A program made the position numbers and the translations under genes. Shown in pieces: positions 1 to 11,200 of a DNA stretch of 64,000 nucleotides. The DNA is from Rotaria macrura (lineage: Eukaryota; Rotifera; Eurotatoria; Philodinida; Philodinidae). Within the stretch, counting starts at the first letter, position 1. Every line of letters begins with the position of its first letter. The DNA lies in the NCBI GenBank assembly GCA_900239685.1, contig OENT01000874.1, forward strand, positions 1 through 64,000. The letters are read 5' to 3'. Under the pieces are notes generated by a model that was given only the letters and a program-made list of their open reading frames with translations, was not told where the DNA came from and did no database searches.

Positions 1-240
1 CCCGTGATAATCTCGTATACGATCATTCGTAAACGATCGACCGCCACGACCATCGTATATCACCGAAATTGCATCGTTTACGACCGTTTACGGATCGTTC
101 TGATTGACCTGGGTCATTGATTTGAACGCGTTCAGATGCGTCTGTGAAAAGCGCCTGAACGCGTTTTATTTACATTTGTTACCATAGCCACGTCTACACG
201 CGGTTAAAGCGCGTTTAAACGCGTCCGGTGTGCGTTTGAG
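1..240. repeat. CpG-rich palindrome cluster
   Basis: This stretch is much richer in CpG than the rest of the window and is packed with short palindromes and inverted words: CGATCG, GAACGCGTTC, GCGTTTAAACGCG, and CGTAAACGATCG facing CGATCCGTAAACG in relaxed form (around 30-95). Such clusters are typical of subterminal regions of transposable elements or of satellite-like DNA. No coding frame is convincing. The left boundary lies outside the window, so the family cannot be told. Confidence 0.4.
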
Positions 241-660
241 TTTTACATGGGATTTGTGCAAAGATTTTTGCATCACATGTTACTCTATAATAGATTAGTG
301 ATCTAAAAAAATCACGATTCATGAAGTTCAGAAAAGAATGTTGCGTTTTTGGATATAAAATCTTGTAGTGGATTTTATTGAATTTATTCTGATGTTCTTT
401 GGAAAGGGCATTCACTACCAGAGGTCCAACCAGGCTGCGTTTTTGAAGGCCTGGCCGATATGTGGCAGGCCTTCGTATTGCATGCCTGCCTGTGCCTGTC
501 GACTTATTTGTTCGACCTGCGTGGATAGGCGTGTCTATTTTTATTTCATATCAATAACATTACCAGAGATGTCGCGAGCAACCAAAAATTGGTGGTGGGA
601 ATAGCCTTTAATATCCGACTTTCCAAAAAGTTTGCGGAGAAGTAGCTAATATTATCACGT
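241..660. other. non-coding, with a small inverted repeat
   Basis: No gene is supported. AAGGCCTGGCC (about 446) faces GGCAGGCCTT (about 463), a short hairpin next to GCCTGCCTGTGCCTG. A 78-codon open frame here (368-604) has no recognisable domain and probably arises by chance. Confidence 0.4.
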
Positions 661-930
661 CTTCTGAATTCTGACAGCTTTTCGAGATTTTACCGGAATC
701 TTTTCGGAATTTTTCTTAATTTTTTGGGAAGTCTTGGCGAGTTTTTGGGTCTGTTCAGGATGTTTTCAAGATTTGTTGTCCACTTTTCGGAATTTTTTGG
801 TTTTTTCGCAATTGTTTTTAGACTTTCTCAGGATTTTTTCGAAGTTTTTTGGAGTTTTTTGAGATTTTTTTGAGTATTTTTAAAGCTTTTCTAAAGACTT
901 TTCGGAGTTTTACAGAATATTGAGATTTGA
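660..930. repeat. decayed T-rich tandem repeat
   Basis: About 270 bp are made of imperfect copies of a 14-20 bp unit of the form TTTTCGGAATTTTT or TTTTCGAGATTTTT. Examples lie at about 678, 700, 795, 835, 860 and 898. The copies have drifted in length and sequence, as in an old minisatellite. No coding frame. Confidence 0.5.
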
Positions 931-1764
931 ATTCTGGATTTTCGAGTTTAACATCTGCAACACTGAGGGTAACTTATAAAATCATGTTTCAGGTAGTATA
1001 AATTTTATTTTTTGCAATAGAAGGCAAGACAATTTTTCGAACCATCTGGAGGAGAGAGTCACACACATGCAATGCCCTGACCATTCCAATAATAGAATAG
1101 AAACTTGTATTTTGTTTTACTAGTGAACGATATGGGGAATCATTAATAGAAATGGAAGATCAATATCAGCCATTTCTCGAAGAAAGACAATTAAATGCTA
1201 ACATTTAGGTTTAAAAAAGTAAAAAAGGCTTTAACAATCAATAATAAATATCAAAACAAGAATCGATAAGAAAGATTTTAACAACAATCAAGACTAAAAG
1301 AATATAAATAAATGAGAACATAAAGAATGAATAGATACAAATGATAAACTATGCGATTTAAGATGGAAATTAGTCATCGTTTCGATCCATCATAATGAAC
1401 ACAGAACGGCTACAGCCGAATTTGGAACATTTTTTTCCTCCAATTAAGAAAAAAATGTCCGCAATCAAGAAGACACGCTTTCGAACTACACTTAAAATTT
1501 ATACTGTATTGGTTTAAAAAGATTCTTAAAACAATAAAATGATTTGAATACTTTTTTAATAAACCAAGAAGATGCGTTATTCGTCATTGACATTATAAAA
1601 TATTTGTTTTAGTGATTTGAAATCAAATAAGATCCATGCTCTAAGACGTCCACACATGAGTGTACATCAATCATCCGAATTTCAACTAGATTTCATTAGA
1701 ATAACTTAACAATAACACAGGTTTTTATAAAAAATAACGACAAGAAAACACTTTTTTCACTTGA
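931..1764. other. intergenic, nothing recognised
   Basis: AT-rich sequence with stops in all frames. I see no gene, RNA or repeat that I can support. Confidence 0.4.
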
Positions 1765-2290
1765 GTATGAATCACATCGGAGTTGGTGGAAGAATTTTTG
1801 TGATTATAGGATCTAAGCTTCAGAGCATGCGACCCAAATGAAACTAATGGAAGATGATACTTCTATCAAAGATATTTTCCAATTGGAGCTTGCGAATTTT
1901 TAGAACTTAATAGTAACCAACATTAAATTTCATTGATAGATTTCAAAGTTTATCTAGAAATATGCATCTGTTCAGGAGTTATCACCTTTCGAGTATTTGC
2001 TAAAATTTCAGCAGCATGTAGTAAATTTTTAAAACGTTATAACTCCTGAATGGATACATATTTTTCGATGAAATTTGATGTAGGTTACTATCGAGTTCTA
2101 AAAAACGGAACACTAATAACAGGAAAAGAAAAATCTAGGTGAGACTCTGGAAAAAAAACAGTTTTTTCACAAGCTGCAATAATTGGAAACTATGTTTCAT
2201 AAAAGCTCACCATTTGGGTCGCATGCTCCGAAGCTTAAATCCAATAATCATAAAAATTCTTGCGCCGCCTCTGCATGATTCACAGTCATA
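1765..2290. repeat. foldback (long inverted repeat) element
   Basis: Two arms of about 240-250 bp are reverse complements of each other with roughly 75-85% identity by eye. GCTTCAGAGCATGCGACCCA (about 1816-1836) pairs with TGGGTCGCATGCTCCGAAGC (about 2215-2235). AGTTCTAAAAAACGG near 2094 mirrors the TTTTTAGAACT segment near 1897, and the word GTTCAGGAGTTAT near 1972 mirrors ATAACTCCTGAATGG near 2039. The centre is near 2015-2030 with almost no loop. There is no coding capacity. This is the architecture of a foldback MITE. I could not fix a target-site duplication. Confidence 0.7.
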
Positions 2291-3012
2291 TCTTTAGCCA
2301 CGTCCGAATTTCTCGGATGAGACGAAACGATCTAACAATGAATTTATGTTTTACTAAATGAATCAAAAGAGACTAATCCATTGTCTCAGAGAATTCTCTA
2401 AGATAGTCACATATCCCCCACAAGTCCATTTTAGCTAGCGAAGTCGAGAAACTATTTCTCAAATACTCTTCTTATGACATGGATAGGTATAAAAATGATG
2501 CAGATTGATTGGTAGCAATCGATTGCATTGTTTTATCTTCTCGCATTCATAGCCACTGAAATATTTTTTTTTCTATCGATTTAAAATACTATCAAACTTA
2601 AACGTCTCATGAAATTTAAGAAAACATCGTTGAAAATGTTTTGACAGTAGCATTTAACATCGAAATGAAAAAAGATAAGATCCAATAGACCCTCAACAAA
2701 GTCTATGTCGATTGATAGATCTCTTATTTTCATAGGTATGAAACTGGTGAATATCTGTTCAGAATAAATCTAAATAAAATTATCATCGTTTTATAAATGT
2801 TTATTGACTTTCAGAATATTTCAGTTATTCGTTGTATTTGATAAATTCTTTAAAACTTATCAATTATTTTCCTTCCACAGATATGATGTTTAATTATAAG
2901 CTTCTTTCGATGATTTCAATCGAATGAGATCTTATTTTTTGCTCGTCTTGTTAATATTATAATATACAAAACAAAAATAAGGCACAACTAAAATTTCTTC
3001 ATCATCTAATTA
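2291..3012. other. intergenic, nothing recognised
   Basis: AT-rich spacer between the foldback element and the 3' end of the minus-strand B-box gene. No gene seen. Confidence 0.4.
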
Positions 3013-4161
3013 TTATAAAATACGAATACAGTCATCTTCGTTTACTAGTCGAACAAGTATTTGCCAAGGAAATGGACATTCATCAAGTATAACAGGTAGA
3101 TGAACACGTTTTTCTGCTCGATGATGTTCAAATTCTATTTGATGATTATCACAATCGATATGTAATGATATTTTATCGCCTGTTCGAATTATTTCTTTTT
3201 CATTGTTTCCGTCTGCATTATCACCATTCATAATAACATAATCAAGATTCCACCATCCGTAAATTGAACGATCAAATACTGAGGAAAGAATTTGTTTTGC
3301 TGATGAATGTATGCCTAAAAAAATATTCTTTTTTCCTTTGTTTTCAATTAAAAATAAAACCGAATGTTTCCCAGATGAATAATTAAGAGAACCACTAATT
3401 TGTGAGATTCCAGCACGATAACATGAATGTCGAACGACAGTATTATCTTCGAATAATTTATACGGTCCAAACATCGGTATGAAACGTTCTCGTATTGATT
3501 CGATGCATATTTTATTTATAGAGCTATTCGTTTCGGATGAATAATCACTTCGTGTCGATGTATAGCTGCTACCCATTGATGTAATAGTAGTATCAATTTC
3601 CAACTTACAAAGACTTGTTTGTGATATTTGTCTTGAATTTAATTGTTCTTGTTCAATAATCTTAATTCCATGTATCGTTAATATTTTTCTATCTTCTACG
3701 ATAGAAATATTCGGTGGTTCTACAAATGAATTCCGAAGTTCAATTAATTGTTTATTCCAACATTCAAGTTCAATTTCTGTATAATTATCTGATTCGCCCT
3801 GCGATTCAAATTCATAAGTCATTTTATTCAATGACATTCTAGTTTCATCTGTTCTTTTTTTGATTATTGTTTCTACATCATGTCGAGCTTTGTCAGCAAC
3901 TTCTTGAATTTTTCTCATGGCATGTTGTTCCCATGTATTAATATTTGAGAGAAGCAATTCTTTAAAATCGTTTTCATTCAAATCTTTTTGAAAATGTTCT
4001 TTTTTCGCAAGAAGATCATCCAAATTTTCAGCAAGCATCAATCGATGTTTTATTAAATGATGCATACAAAATGATCTTTCACAACCATTACATTTTACAG
4101 CTGATCCAGGTTTTCTACAGTTTGTGCAAAGTTTTTTTATTGGCATCGATATTGTATTCAA
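3013..4161 (-). CDS. B-box zinc finger protein with coiled coil and SPRY-like C-terminus
   Basis: Single-exon frame of 382 codons. Residues 12-39 form a B-box-type zinc-binding module with C12, C15, C24, C27, C32, H35 and H39 (spacing CxxC, CxxC, C, HxxxH). A charged, probably coiled-coil stretch follows (about 50-150). The C-terminal part, about 230-382, contains SGSLNYSSGKHSVLFLIENK, then YGWWNLDYVI and a DKISLHIDCDNHQIEF segment, which resembles a SPRY/B30.2-like beta-sandwich of the type where a peak is 'W..D.....GD.I.l.lDc....i.F'. There is no RING finger, so this is not a complete TRIM ubiquitin ligase; B-box proteins usually act as protein-protein adaptors. Large families of such B-box proteins occur in bdelloid rotifers (from memory). 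The start at 4161 is the first in-frame ATG; M6 is an alternative. B-box call firm, SPRY-like call tentative. Confidence 0.85.
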   Translation of the reverse strand: MNTISMPIKKLCTNCRKPGSAVKCNGCERSFCMHHLIKHRLMLAENLDDLLAKKEHFQKDLNENDFKELLLSNINTWEQHAMRKIQEVADKARHDVETIIKKRTDETRMSLNKMTYEFESQGESDNYTEIELECWNKQLIELRNSFVEPPNISIVEDRKILTIHGIKIIEQEQLNSRQISQTSLCKLEIDTTITSMGSSYTSTRSDYSSETNSSINKICIESIRERFIPMFGPYKLFEDNTVVRHSCYRAGISQISGSLNYSSGKHSVLFLIENKGKKNIFLGIHSSAKQILSSVFDRSIYGWWNLDYVIMNGDNADGNNEKEIIRTGDKISLHIDCDNHQIEFEHHRAEKRVHLPVILDECPFPWQILVRLVNEDDCIRIL

Positions 4162-6602
4162 TTTATTATTCTCTAAGTGTAGATAAGATGACTTTCGTAG
4201 TATACGAAGGTTTGGTGTAAATGCGTTGAAAAAAGTCGACTGAATAGGAAAGTGTCAAAGAAAAAGTTGGAAAAAATATCTAAAAGGCAAATGTGAAAAG
4301 AGAAGACATTGAAACTGCAAGATGTCGAATAAAAAAAGAAATTTTCGATTTTGTGCGAGCCAAGTAATAGTATGAATGGATTTACGTTCTGCTCCCACTT
4401 TAATAGGTAATGTCTGTCAAACTAACTGCGTTGAACAAAATATCTACTCTTGGATATGTTCTAATGTATTGATTCTATGACAAAGTTTGAGGATTTCATA
4501 TAGGTTTCTTTGGAACATTCATACAGAAAACAGACGTTGACTTCACTTCAAAACTCACACCAACTTTCTAGCATTTGAAATGACTGAGACATCTGTGACA
4601 CACAGACATTTACATTCACATTCACAATCGTATGCTAACTCTTTGTGCTTAGATGCATACATTGAATTGAAGTTTTTTTTGTATGAAATGCCAAGCTTGA
4701 AAATTTATCCTCGCTGAAAATTTCATGAAAATCGAATGCTTGGAAAGACATTTTCTTTTAGGAGAAGGGGTTCTATGATCTAATTTCTTTTCGACATTGC
4801 ATTAGTTTGATTCTACCTCGTTCTTTCGGTATTTGGCTTTATTGTACTTTTTCCTTTTGGCGCTTTCCTTTTCTTGTATGTTTCCGTCAATTCGGTTTAC
4901 GATAGGTTTCTGATGGTGGTTATATGATTTACAATATTGCCCATCTGTAACAGACAAATAATAGAAACAGTGATTCACTGTTGATGACTAATGTAGTAGA
5001 ATAAAAATGAGTATATATTTGTTTTTTCGTTTTATGATACGTTCTTAAAGGTAAGGGTACAGTCGAATGCATAGTAGAATATTAATTATTCTATGAAGCA
5101 AAAAGGAAAGAGAAAAGGTCAAAACGAAAACAGACTGGGAGTTTTTATATAAAGAAAAAGTAAAGGACTCAATATCGATTATTTATTTCGACGGTCAGAA
5201 ATAAAACCAACCAAATATAATCGTAGAAAGAAGTGAACTATTTGTTTTGTATTGAGATGAACAATTTATGTCAAACATTATGTTCAAACAAATGTATATG
5301 CATGAAATTCTTGTCGATTTTTTTCCTCTTATTACATGGGCTTCTTGATCACTACTACTATAAAATGAATTCTATGTGTGAAACTCGGTAAACGATAGAT
5401 GCAATTTCAATGAATTTGAAGAATTCAATTGAAAAACGACGGCACCGAAATTTCTTCGATTTCATGTGATTTCAGAAATTAAAATCAAGTGTGTTGCCGC
5501 TGGAAATTTCCCAATATTGGATTGTATCCTCATATTGAGTTTTTAATATCGCTATAGGATGATGTATTGATGCAATAGAGCTACGTAGCTCGAAATACAA
5601 TATCGATCAATTCAGTGAATACGATTATAAATGACTAAAGACGACATCCGTAGGATTCGAAGATAACCAATGAGTTAATTTGAAATTCTTCACTTGTCTT
5701 ATACCTTTAATACATCTGAAGATGAAATATTTCTTTTACTCAGTTAGAATTATTGTATAAACTCAATGTAGAATAGAAGAAAACGTAAAATTAACGAACC
5801 TTTTCTTGTTGTCAATCGTGCAGACCTCTAATATTGATTTGAACTATTGACATCAACTTGTATTTTAGTTTGATTATGACATTACGTATTAAATTAACAG
5901 TGCGTAGTGTCGAACGTAGTGAGGCTCGTCATATAAATGTGCATTGAGGAAGAAAAAACGTATTTTTAAATCAGTCCATAGGCAATTTTTTTCTCATCAA
6001 TTTCAGATATGCTATGCATAGACGTGTCTATTGATTATGCATAAATAATGAAATAGACTAATACAACGAAGAAAAGAAGGAGCAACATGAAGTAAACAAA
6101 TTGATAATTTATCAAACAATTTTTTGAGAAAATTTCGACCACAACACTAACAAAGAAATTTTATAGATCAGATAAAACTTTTGTTTATTGCCGTTTTAGA
6201 AGATTTCTTTGAAAGATATAATCTTACGAATATCAATTTTATTGTGTAATTGTATTCATCTCAAAAGATTATATCCATGAGCAATGCAAAACTAAAAAGC
6301 AATTATACATTAGTCAGTGAATGACGAATTTCCTTTCAAATGGTGTAGAAAAAACCAATTATCCACATAATTTTCAATAATAATAAAAAGTACTTGATTC
6401 TAAAGTTGAAACCAAGCTGAAATCATTCGATCGATGAAGTATACGAATCGAACCATATTATGTTGGTCTAGCTAAAATTTCGTTATGTATTTCATGGATG
6501 AAATTTGAGTTTTGGAAGTTTCATTGTACACAGACATGAGATCCGTACGAATTTAGACCAGCTGATGCCTGTTATTTCACATTAGCGACTTAGTAGAATG
6601 TT
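4162..6602. other. intergenic between divergent B-box and NHL genes
   Basis: About 2.4 kb without a supported gene. It should hold both promoters. I looked for RING or B-box exons on the plus strand that could belong to the NHL gene downstream and saw none. Confidence 0.4.
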
Positions 6603-8225
6603 TTGCATAGTGTTTTGTTTTATGCAATCAAAAATATTATATTTATTATAGAAAAACGAAAAGAAAAGCAAATCATATGGTGCGATTCTCACTCGAATAA
6701 ACTCGATAAATATATAGAAGAGAAAAAAAGCCATACATCTTTTCATTCAGTTGAAATGACGCTTAAAAATACGAATGTGTTTTATGAAATGAATGAAATC
6801 TTTGAAAGAATGCACGCACGACTTGATCAGCGGCTTCAAAGATTAATTCGGCAAGCAAATACTCAGTCCAATTCAATGAGTTATTCTCGTAAAATGAGTA
6901 AGTTTAATGGTAAAAATTTGCAAATCGTCATGCTTTGGCAAAATATGATTTTCTTTTAGGCGATACTTACATCAATTTTTCTCCAATTAATCAAACACAA
7001 TTGGAACAAGTCATCGATCGTTTTGGTCATCTAAGAACATCAAAATCTGTTGATGACGTTCGATGTTGTGAGTCAGTGTATATACTTATGGCATTTAATC
7101 ACTCGTTTCTACTTTCTTTTTTCCTGTCTTTCTCTCTCTCTCTTTTCTATTCAAAATAGTCACTAAATCGACATTAGCATCGTATGCAACACACAGGTAA
7201 CTCGAGGAAAAAAAGAAAGAACAACGACGAAAATATAAATCATAATCGACTCTTTTTTTTTATGCAGTGTTTCCGCATTACATCAACAAGAAATGAAGAA
7301 AACAACAACTCAAACTACGATTAAAGTTGAAAACAATAGTAATAATGATGATTGTCGAATAATCGGTAAACATGGTCGACAAAAAGGCCAGTTCAGTAAT
7401 CCACAGGATGTTTTATTTATTACTAATCCAAGTCGAACGCTTCTCGTGTCTGATACAATTAATCAAAATGTACAACTATTTTCATTAGATACCGGTGTTT
7501 GTACGGGTACATTTTTATCGGCATCGAATTCAAAACCAACAACACTTCGTCGTCCTATTGGCTTATCGAATATATCGGATAATAGTTCAATTTGTTTTGT
7601 AACTGATTATGATCAACATTTCATCAGTAGTTGGACTATTGATGAAAATGGAAATGGAAAACTATTGAAAAAATTCGGTCAAAAATCTCTTCTCGGCCCC
7701 AAAGGACTTTGTGTAGCAAATCAATCACAGAGAATTGTCGTAGCAGACAATAAAGCAAATAGTATATGTATATTTGATGCATCGGGATTGTTTTTACATG
7801 GTTTTGGCACACGTGGCTCAGAATTGCATGAACTTGCTGGTCCACATTACGTTAAGTTTACTGAACAAGATAACGATCGAAATATAATTGTGACAGATTT
7901 TTATAATAATTCTGTTAAAATATTTGATATTGAACGTCATGGACAATATGTATCAAGTTTTGGTTCAGTAGGCACTAAGAATGGTTTATTTCAAGCTCCA
8001 ACTGGTTTAGCTATTGACTATGAACGAGGTTATATCTTTGTTTCAGATTGGGGCAATAATCGTATTCAAGTTTTTGACCGTCAAGGTTCATTTATACGAA
8101 TTATTGAACTGTCAACATCAGATATGCTCTATGGACCACAAGGTCTTGATTATGAACCGATTACACGCACATTAGCTATAGCGAATTCAGGCAAACATTG
8201 CACAACTTTAATACATATTGTTTGA
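6603..8225 (+). CDS. NHL-repeat protein with N-terminal coiled coil (TRIM-NHL-like)
   Basis: Exons 6603-6897, 6960-7067, 7160-7196 and 7268-8225; every junction is GT...AG and keeps frame, giving 465 residues. Residues 20-110 are charged and helical (EMNEIFERMHARLDQRLQRL). The last exon encodes NHL repeats forming a beta-propeller: repeat cores include GRQKGQFSNPQDV..., LLGPKGLCV...IVVADNKANSICIF, and QAPTGLAIDYERGYIFVSDW followed by GNNRIQVF, the classical 'P.GiavD..g.iyVsDwgNnRiqvF' pattern. NHL propellers bind RNA or protein partners in TRIM2/3/32 and Brat-type proteins. No RING or B-box was found upstream. The start is uncertain: ATG 6603 lies just before a possible acceptor (TATTATAG, ending about 6648), so the first exon may begin there and the true start may be further upstream or at 6756. 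The gene converges on RINT1, 66 bp away. Confidence 0.82.
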
Positions 8226-8291
8226 CTAGTGTCTCTGTTTTTATTGCGTATATAATTTTCAAGAAAAAGAAATCAAGACATTTTTAAAAGT

Positions 8292-11200
8292 TTAACAATT
8301 AGATAAGTCAAGTCGACGTTGCAGTACTTGATCGGCTTCGAATTCACTTAAATGATGAATACCCATTTCATGTAAAGCAGAAGGCAATGGAGATGATACG
8401 ATCGATGATGATGTTACTGATAAATCTTGTTGTAAAGCATCAACTAGTAAGAGTGCAGAACCGATTGGAATTGTTAGAAGTAAAGCTGATTCACGGCATC
8501 TACGTAAATCGAGAAAAATAAACGATTCGTATAACATACTATTACTCAGCACGAAAGAAAATTCTATACTAATAATAGAAAAGATATTTTGGTTAAATTT
8601 CAATAACACATGAGCTAATTGTATGGTTTAGCATTGTCGTTGTACATTACAGTAATTAGAACTTAGATTAAAAAAAAGTTAATTGATTGTAACAAGATAG
8701 TTTCATATTCATTTAAACGTACACATTGTCGTAACTACGAGAAATTCAATTGAAATCAATCACAAGAAACATGCTCCTTTTTGTTATTCATCATTTCTAT
8801 TTTAGAGTACGTTCGAGTATTTGAATATAGTAATGGTATAAAGCGTAATCTAATGAAAATTGGTTTTGAATATTGACCATACCATTCTATTGAGACTTCT
8901 ATGTTGATTTTGCCCTTAGGATACATGTGTCTTTTTCAATGTTTTAAGTGTTAATAAGGAGAATCTCGGTAGACGAATCTATGTGTACGATGTTTTGCTA
9001 ACGTATTTATGGACTTAATAAGTTGTTTAAAACTTATGCACACTAGATTTCATAACTGACTTGTACAACTACGAAATCATCATCATGATCAGTAAGTCTC
9101 TTGAAAGTGATTCGATATGTTTGATTCAACTGCGTGACAGAGCGATCGTTTCGCTTACTTGTTAAATAATTGTGATACATGATCATTTGAAATACGAGAC
9201 CATCCCCGATTAACATCAAACAAAAATTGTGCAGCTCCACCTTCGTTAAAAGAATGATCATTGAGGATCTAAACAAAAACGGATAGATCTTCATAGAAAG
9301 TTCTTTGTCTCATTGTGTTTCTATCGATTGAAGCGTACCCGATTGAATAAATATTCATCGAATTCCATTATAATTCTAGCACGTATTTCATTGGAAATAT
9401 TTTTCAAAAGATTTATGGATAAATTAGAAAAAATAGTTTGTAATTCTAATAATATGTCAATAGCAGACGGTGACATACTCATACTAAAATAATCTTTTGG
9501 ATTTGCCATTGCTGACCACCTAAAAACAAGGAGTTCATTTTTTTTTGCTGAAGTGAATTTAATATTCTAACTTTTCCTTGATATATCGTCGACTCTTTGC
9601 TTTAAGTATACTAACAATATGATTAACAATAAGATTACAATTTTTTTCTTCTTCATCACGGTATTGTTCAAGTAATCGATCAAATATTGATGCGACAGTT
9701 AATTTATTTTCTTTATTCAATTGTATTAAATCAAATTGTTGAGCTAATGTCGAATCGACTTGTATTGTATTCAAATTTTCTTCATCGGAATCGTCAATAC
9801 CATCATTTTTAATGAACATTTTATATTCGTCATATAAATATTGTAAGCGTTGATAATTCTTGAAAAGAGAAAAAAAGATGACAGATGCAAAAAAAAACAA
9901 CAATTTCCGTAGCTAAAAATATCTGCTTATCATTATTTTTTCTTTTTGTCATATTAATTTAATCGTCAGTCGGAGAATGACGACAATGAAAACAACAAGA
10001 CGTACAATCACTCTTTCAACAATTCTCCCGTGGGCATATGTCCAATTCGAACGACTCGAGACTTACAAGTTACTTGTTTGGAAGTTATAGCTATTTAGTT
10101 GCACTGATTCTGAGAGTATGAAAATATGAATCAGTTAACGAAGAACGTATTGATATGAAACTTTGCATCTAGTCTTGAGAATGCGTATGCGCTATGATCG
10201 TGTATCTAATACGTGATTCTCAAATCGAACAATTTAATATAGGAAGCGACAACCATCGACTCTGGAGATCCATTCATTTGTAATTGTGTAGAAATTTTTT
10301 ATCGCAACAATAACTTTTTAACAATATCCGCCGAGTTCTATTAGTAAACTATGAAGTTTTTGTTAACTTTTAATCTCATCCCAGTTTCATTGACAAAATT
10401 TTAGTGTCGTGATTAAAATTTGAATAATGTTCTACATATGATTACATTCTTTCGTAAGCTACTAATCAGTAGATTCTCTATTGAACTAATCATAAAATAC
10501 TGTACTTATTGTACATCATTTTTTTTATTCAACCTTGCACTGTATTTAAGTGAACATGGAATCATACTGCTACTACATAGACGAATCAATATTAGGTCTT
10601 CGTTAATTTTCATTGATAGCAGGGTAACATTGTATTGAAATTTTCTTCACTTATTATTCACTCTAATCGATTGTCGACAGTTTCTATGTGAAGAAATCGC
10701 TCGACTCGAGTTGTGGTGCAATGCTGAATAAGCAATTTCCCTTGTAAAATTCGATTGCGCAGTTTTCATGAAACGCATTTTTTACTCTGATTCATAGTTA
10801 GAAGCAGCTTGGTGTCAGATATCTAACAAGTTCGATTCGATTGAGATGGATTCTTTACGAATCGATAATGTGAAGAGCACTCCAACTTCTGACCTCAGTA
10901 AAAACGAGGACATTTAACTCTTCCTACATGAGAATGAATCAAATTTAAATTAATCTTTCACCAGAAGATTCTTTAACAGAAAAAATCTTACTGGACGACT
11001 TTTCCATTGTTGAATAACATTGGCGACATCGACAATTGAATTGAGTATGGAACAAAATGTTTTAGATAATGGATCAATATCTTGTTGCTCATCGTTCAAA
11101 GAGTTTTTCAAACCATCCAGAAAATCATCCAGTAAATTCAATTGCAAAGAAAATAAACGAAGACTACACGATGGATAAGGCACATGACGATAGCGATCTA

